IMG/VR virus record: IMGVR_UViG_3300006920_000208
Coordinates: 1-25,957 of that record
DNA: 25,957 nt
Reading direction: 5' to 3' (one strand)
Source of the DNA: a virus
The notes under the pieces are model-generated. The model saw only the letters and a program-made list of their open reading frames with translations. It made no database searches and was not told the origin of the DNA. Each line of letters begins with the position of its first letter. The first letter of the stretch is position 1. Positions 21,131 to 25,957 of this stretch are shown here, piece after piece. A program made the translations under genes and the position numbers.

Positions 21131-23767
21131 TTATCCTAAGTTTTGTTGCTTCTTTGCTTTTTGTTCTTGTTCTTCTCGTTTTTTATTTAGAGTTTTTTGT
21201 GCTGTTGACCTTGATCCTCCTTTTTTACCTTGTTGTAATGTGTCGTCAACAACAGGATCAACAGGATCAACAGGATCAATAGGATCACCATTACCAGTCT
21301 TAAAAGGTTCTAGTAACCTTGCATACTCTGCCATGACCAACCTAGCAATTTGATTTTCATCAGTGATATTAGCATCACGAGCTGCCAAGGTAGCCGTTGC
21401 TAAAGCTTTATCTTGAAGAGGTAATGTTAGCCTCCTCGTTTCATCTAGTAATTTATCTTTTCCAAATACTCTTGTTTCAACATCAGCAAACCGAGCAGGT
21501 GTTATGTCTGGAAAGATTAATTCAGGTGTTAAGTCTTTAATTTTCTCACCCACTGCTAGAGTAGATAGTAAGCCTTCTAGTTTTGCCTTACGTTCTTTTT
21601 CAGGAAGGTCTTCTACCTGTGCCTGTATAGTAGCAAAGTCACCTAAAGAAGAAGCTGCACCTGAGCCAATGGCTGCAAGAGCACCTCGTGATGGGTCAGC
21701 AGAAAGAATACCTAAACCAGCCTGAGTAAGAGCAGCAGCCTTTTGAGCTTCTATTTTTCTCATCTCTGCTTCTTTATCAAACTTACCTACTCCAGCTAAA
21801 ACTTCCTTTAAGTCCTCAAGGTCAATACCTAAATCAGCTAGCCCAGCCAAGCCACCTGCTTGACGATAAGCTACACGATCTTTATTGGTAGGTTTCATTG
21901 ACCCACCCTCTTTCCTAAACATACCACTTAGTCCATAGATACTTAAACCAGCACCTGCTGCCTGTTGGAATGGGCTAGGTTGGGCTGGTGGTTGAGTAAT
22001 CTGAAAAGGAAAGCCTTGAATAAGAGAAGACATTTGTTGTAGTTGCTGTGCTGGAAAATCTCTTTGTTCTTGGAATTGTTGATATGCAAGGTCAGCACGT
22101 CCTTGTTCCATACCACGACCAGCCTCACCTACACCTGATAGGTAACCAAGTTCACGATACTGTTGACCAAGAGCACCTTGTCCAAGATTAGCAAAGGCAG
22201 GAGCAAAGCCAGCAAGACCTGCAGCTTGTTGTCCAAATGCACCTGCACCTTGACCATATAGTCCAGCTTGTTGTCCATAAGCACCACCTAATCCCTGATA
22301 TAGTCCACCAGCTTGTCCAAACTGACCAGCTAATTGACCACGTTGAGTAGCTAAGTCACCAAAGCCTTGAGCCTGTTGACCAAATGCACCACCTAATCCC
22401 TGTAAACCAGTAGCTAACTGTCCATATGTACCACCTAATGCACCCTGTTGTCCAGCAAGTCCAGCATACTGTTGTCCTATTTGACCTAGCTGTCCTGCTG
22501 TGCCACCAAAGCCAGTTGCTGCAGCACGTAGTTGTTCAGCTAAACCACCATAACCACCTAGTCCTAGTTGTTGACGGGCTAAAGCAGATGACTGAGCCTG
22601 TGAGCCTAGACCAGCTAGTGCCTGTGCCAGACCAGTTTCACGTTGTAGTCGAGCTACATCTTCACCATAGCCTAGTTGTTGTTGTTGTGCAGCAGTCTGT
22701 AATGCTTGTTGATAAGCTGCCTGTGAGCCTCTTGATTGTATATCTGCTAGTCGTCCACCTAAATCAGATGCAGCCTGTCCCTCTAGTAAAGCTTGACGTG
22801 AGCCACCAAAGCCTCCTGTTGCAGCAGCCTGAGCAGATAGTTGTTGATCGTACAACTGAGCTTCTTTTATAGCTTCTCTTTTAGCTATATCAGTAACTTC
22901 TTGTTGGAAAGGATCCATGTATCTACCAATTTGTAAGTCACCAATGTCTACACCACGAGCTGCACCACGTTGTACGTCAGCAGCTTCCCTAGCAAGGCCA
23001 CGTTCTTCTGCTAGTCCTAGACCAGCTAAACCTAGTTGACTTTGAATGTCAGCAACAGGAGCCAATGAAGAACGTAGTAAAGCTTCTTGTGTTCCTACAC
23101 GTTGTTGTTGTTGCTGGTATCGTCTAGCTGCTTCATCTAGTGTAGGCTGTTGACGACCTAGTGCTTCTGCCTGTGTAGCATATGCCTGACCAGCTAAACC
23201 TAGATAAGGAGCCTGTCCTCTTAGAGACTGCTCATAATTCATTAAAGCTCTGTTGGCTTCAGCTAACTGTGCAGGAGATTGTCCATATAAATCTCCTGCT
23301 TGACCATAAGCTACTTCTGCCATACCAAGGGAAGGAGCTACACCTTTTAATAGCTGTCCACCTACCTGTTGTGTTGCTAGTCCTTGTTCTAAAGAACCTA
23401 GAGCAGGAGCATAGTAAGAACCTGCCTGAGATAGACGAGGGTCAGCAGCAGCTAAACCACCTTGTGTAGCCTGTGATACAATACCCTGACGAGCTAGTTG
23501 TTCCATAGGACTAAAGCCTACGAGACGTTCTCCCATGTAGGGTACATATTGTTGTTGTGTACCGTATAAACCTTCAGCTCTGTTTAAAACATTTCTTACA
23601 TAAGGTTGCAAGGTAGGAGGTACGTCTTGTTGACTACCACCTCCACCACCTTTACCGTAGGCTATGTGTGAGTTTAGTTTTTTCTCAAGCCACTTATCTT
23701 CTACCTCAATGGATGAACCCATAAGATCTTCAAAGTTATGCTTTGGTTTTTTATCAAATAAAATCAT
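21131..23767 (-). CDS. Gly/Gln/Ala-rich heptad-repeat internal virion protein
   Basis: An 878-aa protein. The N-terminus (1-50) is charged and ends in a poly-Gly turn. Residues 50-400 are Gln/Ala/Leu-rich helical, including Y-M-D-P-F-Q-Q-E-V near 283-291 and G-G-F-G-G-S-R-Q near 318-325, which I recall as conserved in a family of marine phage virion proteins. Residues 434-531 are 14 consecutive heptads with an aromatic first position and a Gly-Gln core. After a Pro/Gln linker (590-602) comes an ordinary charged helical region, and the end carries D-P-V repeats and a Lys/Gln-rich tail. It probably forms part of the internal core or ejection apparatus (T7 gp14/15-like role), by position and composition only. 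The start overlaps the gp13-like stop as ATGA. Confidence 0.8.
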   Translation of the reverse strand: MILFDKKPKHNFEDLMGSSIEVEDKWLEKKLNSHIAYGKGGGGGSQQDVPPTLQPYVRNVLNRAEGLYGTQQQYVPYMGERLVGFSPMEQLARQGIVSQATQGGLAAADPRLSQAGSYYAPALGSLEQGLATQQVGGQLLKGVAPSLGMAEVAYGQAGDLYGQSPAQLAEANRALMNYEQSLRGQAPYLGLAGQAYATQAEALGRQQPTLDEAARRYQQQQQRVGTQEALLRSSLAPVADIQSQLGLAGLGLAEERGLAREAADVQRGAARGVDIGDLQIGRYMDPFQQEVTDIAKREAIKEAQLYDQQLSAQAAATGGFGGSRQALLEGQAASDLGGRLADIQSRGSQAAYQQALQTAAQQQQLGYGEDVARLQRETGLAQALAGLGSQAQSSALARQQLGLGGYGGLAEQLRAAATGFGGTAGQLGQIGQQYAGLAGQQGALGGTYGQLATGLQGLGGAFGQQAQGFGDLATQRGQLAGQFGQAGGLYQGLGGAYGQQAGLYGQGAGAFGQQAAGLAGFAPAFANLGQGALGQQYRELGYLSGVGEAGRGMEQGRADLAYQQFQEQRDFPAQQLQQMSSLIQGFPFQITQPPAQPSPFQQAAGAGLSIYGLSGMFRKEGGSMKPTNKDRVAYRQAGGLAGLADLGIDLEDLKEVLAGVGKFDKEAEMRKIEAQKAAALTQAGLGILSADPSRGALAAIGSGAASSLGDFATIQAQVEDLPEKERKAKLEGLLSTLAVGEKIKDLTPELIFPDITPARFADVETRVFGKDKLLDETRRLTLPLQDKALATATLAARDANITDENQIARLVMAEYARLLEPFKTGNGDPIDPVDPVDPVVDDTLQQGKKGGSRSTAQKTLNKKREEQEQKAKKQQNLG
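21255..21287 (-). repeat. 9-base tandem repeat coding D-P-V units
   Basis: On the plus strand GGATCA recurs every 9 bases at 21255, 21264, 21273 and 21282. On the coding strand this gives D-P-I/V repeated near the C-terminus of the 878-aa virion protein, before V-V-D-D. Such a microsatellite can gain or lose units in frame. The peptide is probably an extended acidic proline linker ahead of the basic tail. Confidence 0.85.
22175..22468 (-). repeat. 14 tandem heptads, aromatic-Gly-Gln type
   Basis: Residues 434-531 of the 878-aa protein divide without gap into 14 heptads, for example YGQLATG, FGQQAQG, FGQAGGL, YGQQAGL, FGQQAAG. The first position is Tyr or Phe in 10 of 14, usually followed by Gly-Gln, and the rest is Ala, Leu and Gly. 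The 21-base period also shows in the DNA, but codons vary, so selection acts on the protein. Weaker versions extend up to about residue 402. Confidence 0.85.
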
Positions 23768-24183
23768 AATTCTTTTTCCATATATGTTACATCTTTATAA
23801 CCAAATTTCTTGAGGGCTTTTAACCAAGCTTTTCTCCCCCCACCCATTATCTTTTTACAATTAAATATATCTGCAGTTTCTTCTAAAGCTTTCTGTAAAT
23901 ATTCCATATCTATCTTTTTAGTATCTACCGAAGAAATAAAAACTACATTTAATCCATTATAAGAATCAAAACTAATTACTTGTGTAACATATACTAAGCT
24001 TAGTTCACCTTCTTCTAATACAATAAACAACTGCCACATGTTATTTATTAATCTATTAAATGTACCGTCAACGGTTACTTCATTGTTTCCCGACTTATCA
24101 ATAGCTTTTTGAATGAGTGGGTTAAATAAGTGCCAATACTTTGCCACATCCTGTGGGGGTACTTGGTAGTGTTCTTGAGTCAT
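23764..24183 (-). CDS. GNAT-like virion protein, T7 gp13-like
   Basis: A 139-aa protein of the phage acetyltransferase-like group that in T7 includes internal protein gp13, needed for virion assembly although not kept in the mature particle. The N-terminal half has W17-H-L-F-N-P-L-I-Q and a Trp-Gln-Leu-Phe strand (50-53), then L-V-Y-V-T-Q-V (63-69). The C-terminal end has G-G-G-R-K-A-W-L-K-A-L-K-K-F-G-Y, the typical closing helix and strand of this group. A true acetyl-CoA pyrophosphate loop is not clear, so catalysis is doubtful. It overlaps both neighbours (TAATG upstream, ATGA downstream), immediately before the two large internal proteins, as gp13 precedes gp14-16 in T7. Confidence 0.75.
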   Translation of the reverse strand: MTQEHYQVPPQDVAKYWHLFNPLIQKAIDKSGNNEVTVDGTFNRLINNMWQLFIVLEEGELSLVYVTQVISFDSYNGLNVVFISSVDTKKIDMEYLQKALEETADIFNCKKIMGGGRKAWLKALKKFGYKDVTYMEKEL

Positions 24184-25370
24184 TAAACCATTCTGCTAAG
24201 TTCTTTAGCACCATCTATTTGCTTAGGCTGGCTTTTTCTCCCCATTGCTTTCTCTCTCAAAGCTGTTCTAAAATCATCTAATCTTTTAGCACCTGCATCG
24301 GACGAACCGTTGCCAAGTGCCGACACTGTGTAGGCATCCATCACATACTCGTCAGGACTTAACTGAGCACGTTCAATCTGTGGGTCACCAACTACTTCAA
24401 AGGCTACGTTATCTGACATACCGTCACCTAGTCTTCCATCTACCATACCTGAGAACATGCCACTAGGCTGTCCACCCTCATTTAAACTAATAGGACCACC
24501 CTCAGCAGCCATACGTGTAGGACGGAAGAACTGAGGCATCTGTCCACCACCACGGATGTACTTATCTATTTCTGCTCTCGATACGTTAGCTGACTCTTGT
24601 GGGTTTTGTATAGCTTCGATAGGACCATAAGAAGGTTTAACCATTTCTACTGGAGAGGCTACTCCTGCTGCCAGTGCACCACCTGCTACAGATTTAAGAC
24701 CTTGGTCTTTTAGTGCTTGTAGTCCTGTTCGTCCTGCTGCCCCTGCTAGCTGACCCATAGTAGCAGGTTGTAGTGCTCCTGCTGTTTGTGCCGATGCTAT
24801 GTCTGCAAAACTAGATGTTCCTGCTGCTCCTGCTGTACCAGAAGGAAAAGCACTTGATGGTATAGGTTTAAAACTTCCTAATGCACCTGACCTAGTAACT
24901 TCACCAGGAACAAAATTACTTAATGCTTCAGTTCCTGCTCCAGTTGCTGCTCCAGTTGTTGCTCCAGTTGTTGCTCCAGTTGCTGCTCCAGTTGTTGCTG
25001 CTGCTGGTGCAAACATACCTGCTGTTACACCTGAAGTAAGACCTGTTAGAGCTGCTTCCTCAATACTTTGACCTGCTGCCAATCCACCACCTGCTGCACC
25101 TAATCCAGTACCGAAGGCTGCACCAACGGCAGGACCAAGAAAAGCTGCACCAGCTACTGCACCCAGCACTGGTAGAATATCTTTAAGTTTGAAAGCTTCA
25201 GGTAAACCTGTATAAGGATTACGTGTAAGACCTCCAGGAGCCATAGCTTCTAAAGCTTTTAGCTCCATAGGATTAACGTGGACTAGGGTGTTATCTCCCT
25301 GCCTTCCCTTCATTGCTGCCAGACCTGTTAGTCCCGACATTGGTGCATTCATGTTTTGTCCGTATGCCAT
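24183..25370 (-). CDS. Gly/Ala-rich virion protein with conserved C-terminal module
   Basis: A 395-aa protein. The N-terminus carries H-V-N-P-M-E-L-K-A-L (31-40) and R-N-P-Y-T-G-L-P-E-A-F (50-60), a pair of motifs I recall from marine phage proteins. Residues 64-120 are Gly/Ala-rich and hydrophobic with GxxxG-type spacing, possibly membrane-seeking. Residues 127-147 are T-G-A repeats. The C-terminal module (about 335-390) has L-S-P-D-E-Y-V-M-D and S-A-L-G-N-G-S-S-D-A-G-A-K-R-L, widespread at the ends of podovirus structural proteins, then a basic tail. GAGG lies upstream of the start. A role as a minor internal or head-tail protein that reaches the host membrane is inference. Confidence 0.78.
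   Translation of the reverse strand: MAYGQNMNAPMSGLTGLAAMKGRQGDNTLVHVNPMELKALEAMAPGGLTRNPYTGLPEAFKLKDILPVLGAVAGAAFLGPAVGAAFGTGLGAAGGGLAAGQSIEEAALTGLTSGVTAGMFAPAAATTGAATGATTGATTGAATGAGTEALSNFVPGEVTRSGALGSFKPIPSSAFPSGTAGAAGTSSFADIASAQTAGALQPATMGQLAGAAGRTGLQALKDQGLKSVAGGALAAGVASPVEMVKPSYGPIEAIQNPQESANVSRAEIDKYIRGGGQMPQFFRPTRMAAEGGPISLNEGGQPSGMFSGMVDGRLGDGMSDNVAFEVVGDPQIERAQLSPDEYVMDAYTVSALGNGSSDAGAKRLDDFRTALREKAMGRKSQPKQIDGAKELSRMV
24930..24992 (-). repeat. 12-base tandem repeat coding A/T-T/A-G-A units
   Basis: Near-identical 12-base units (core GCTCCAGTTGTT or GCTCCAGTTGCT on the plus strand) repeat about five times and encode tetrapeptides of the type A-T-G-A and T-T-G-A at residues 127-147 of the 395-aa protein. 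DNA identity between units is high, so recent slippage expansion is likely. It separates the hydrophobic part from the rest of the protein. Confidence 0.85.
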
Positions 25371-25394
25371 AGTCTTCCTCTATTAAATTACCTT

Positions 25395-25423
25395 ATTATA
25401 CAACAAAGATAGCTGATATACCA
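25395..25423 (-). promoter_or_regulatory. Weak candidate promoter inside the virion operon
   Basis: The 57-base gap between the 88-aa and 395-aa genes holds a perfect TATAAT on the minus strand (25400 to 25395). The region 17 bases upstream (TGGTAT) is a poor -35, and no TGn extension is present. It is the only gap of this size in the minus-strand block, so a secondary start for the internal virion proteins is possible. Confidence 0.3.
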
Positions 25424-25427
25424 GCTT

Positions 25428-25694
25428 CTAATTAAAATCTACCCATCCTGCAGCAGTCGTGGTATACCCTCTAAACTTAGTAGTGCTAGTAGAATATGCT
25501 ACATCTCCTGGTCTAGGTCTTCCTATTTCAGATACACTGGCTACCGTATAGATAGTTGTAGACGGTCTAGTCCTAACAGCAGTGTCTTCTGTATCTAATT
25601 CACGTGTTAATTCATTACCCCAATTAATCAAAGTCGTCTGTAGATCAGCTAAAGATCGAGATGGATAGAAAGGAAACTTAGGATAATTAGCCAT
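25428..25694 (-). CDS. Small virion-associated hypothetical protein
   Basis: An 88-aa protein. The N-terminal half is helical (S-L-A-D-L-Q-T-T-L-I-N-W-G-N-E-L near 14-29). The C-terminal half is beta-rich, with I-Y-T-V-A-S-V (48-54), G-D-V-A-Y-S (63-68) and K-F-R-G-Y-T...G-W-V-D-F (73-87). The layout recalls small phage structural proteins with a helical neck and a beta cap, as in short fibre or neck proteins; I cannot assign a position in the virion. Its start overlaps the stop of the upstream structural gene as TAATG. No membrane segment is present. Confidence 0.7.
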   Translation of the reverse strand: MANYPKFPFYPSRSLADLQTTLINWGNELTRELDTEDTAVRTRPSTTIYTVASVSEIGRPRPGDVAYSTSTTKFRGYTTTAAGWVDFN

Positions 25695-25957
25695 TACCGA
25701 TCCCCGTCAGGCTGCACAGAGAGCCGTAGAGCACCCCATCTCCATCCACCTGTGTTGGTAGCCGAAAGCCTTACACTGGCCTGTCTGCCCCTTGTTCTCA
25801 TGTCTACCTTAGTAGTATTCTGTGAGATAGTAAAAGGTCCCTTTGTACGTTCTGTGCTGTTAGGATAATCTTTAGTATTTAAAGATATATCAATTGTTTC
25901 ACCTGCAGTAAAACTAAAGTCAGGAATAATTCTATCTGCAAACAGTAACTGCTTACC
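25694..25957 (-). CDS. C-terminal end of a virion structural protein, cut by window
   Basis: The minus-strand frame is open from the window edge to a TAA at 25696-25694, giving 87 C-terminal residues of a longer protein. They are beta-rich (F-S-F-T-A-G-E-T-I-D-I-S) and end in a block with R-G-R-Q-A-S-V-R-L, then G-W-R-W-G-A-L-R-L and a final P-D-G-D-R. I recall this RGRQ...W..G..R......DG.R ending from large structural (stabilisation or tail-tube-like) proteins of marine podoviruses. The TAATG overlap with the 88-aa gene shows that the operon continues to the right of the window. Confidence 0.75.
   Translation of the reverse strand, partial: GKQLLFADRIIPDFSFTAGETIDISLNTKDYPNSTERTKGPFTISQNTTKVDMRTRGRQASVRLSATNTGGWRWGALRLSVQPDGDR

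Noticed and set aside
22175-22468. 21-base periodicity read as a CRISPR-like or iteron array
   Set aside because: Units are contiguous without spacers, diverge at codon third positions and keep a protein period, so they are coding repeats.
22426-22872. 148-aa plus-strand frame rich in Leu/Val/His/Gln
   Set aside because: It is the antisense image of the Gly/Gln/Ala repeat region and has no start signals.
24799-25071. 90-aa Ala/Pro/Val-rich plus-strand frame
   Set aside because: Antisense shadow of the T-G-A repeats and Gly/Ala region.

Overview
The window is a contiguous, almost fully coding piece of a lytic, T7-related tailed-phage genome (podovirus type). The evidence is a T7-like primase-helicase, a family-A DNA polymerase, a gp2.5-like SSB, a gp3-like endonuclease I, a GNAT/gp13-like virion protein, very large internal virion proteins and a holin/lysozyme pair. 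No integrase, repressor, tRNA, rRNA, CRISPR array or insertion sequence is visible. The nucleotide genes (ThyX, B12-dependent ribonucleotide reductase, glutaredoxin), the DUF1289 protein and the GTA-type 3-TM holin point to a marine alphaproteobacterial host. From memory, the gene content resembles SIO1/cobavirus-type and HMO-2011-type marine podoviruses. That placement is inference, because no database search was possible.

Layout. The plus strand runs from 1 to 14751. (i) 1-6720 is replication and recombination: primase-helicase (5' cut by the window), a nuclease-like protein, DNA polymerase, SSB, three small proteins (two with one membrane segment), a RecB/Cas4-like exonuclease with four cysteines, endonuclease I, an unknown phage protein and a DUF3310 protein. 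(ii) 6754-9730 is nucleotide metabolism: thyX, class II RNR, glutaredoxin and DUF1289, each overlapping the next. (iii) 9717-14751 is a sugar cassette opened by a perfect consensus sigma70-type promoter and a 5' leader hairpin: a small basic protein, a GT-A glycosyltransferase, a three-domain GT/methyltransferase/DUF115 protein, the terminase small subunit, a small protein, and GDP-mannose 4,6-dehydratase behind its own extended -10 promoter.

The minus strand runs from 25957 down to 14748, is convergent with the first block and encodes virion and lysis proteins. In transcription order these are the C-terminal end of a structural protein, an 88-aa protein, a 395-aa Gly/Ala-rich protein, a gp13/GNAT-like protein, an 878-aa Gly/Gln/Ala heptad-repeat protein, a 1204-aa internal protein, a GH24 endolysin, a beta-rich structural protein, a holin and an Asn/Gln/Ser/Thr-rich 400-aa protein. 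Junctions are mostly ATGA, TAATG or a few bases apart, so this is probably one operon read by translational coupling.

The two arms meet at 14748-14751, where the stop codons of gmd and the 400-aa gene overlap. No phage RNA polymerase is visible, and the promoters that can be read look like host sigma70 promoters. No non-coding stretch exceeds 300 bases. The longest are 3695-3840, 4291-4384, 9731-9819 and 25371-25427.

The most unusual parts are the sugar cassette (its leader RNA, the three-domain enzyme and the embedded terminase small subunit), the RNR-glutaredoxin-DUF1289 chain, and the 14-heptad aromatic-Gly-Gln repeat in the 878-aa virion protein.
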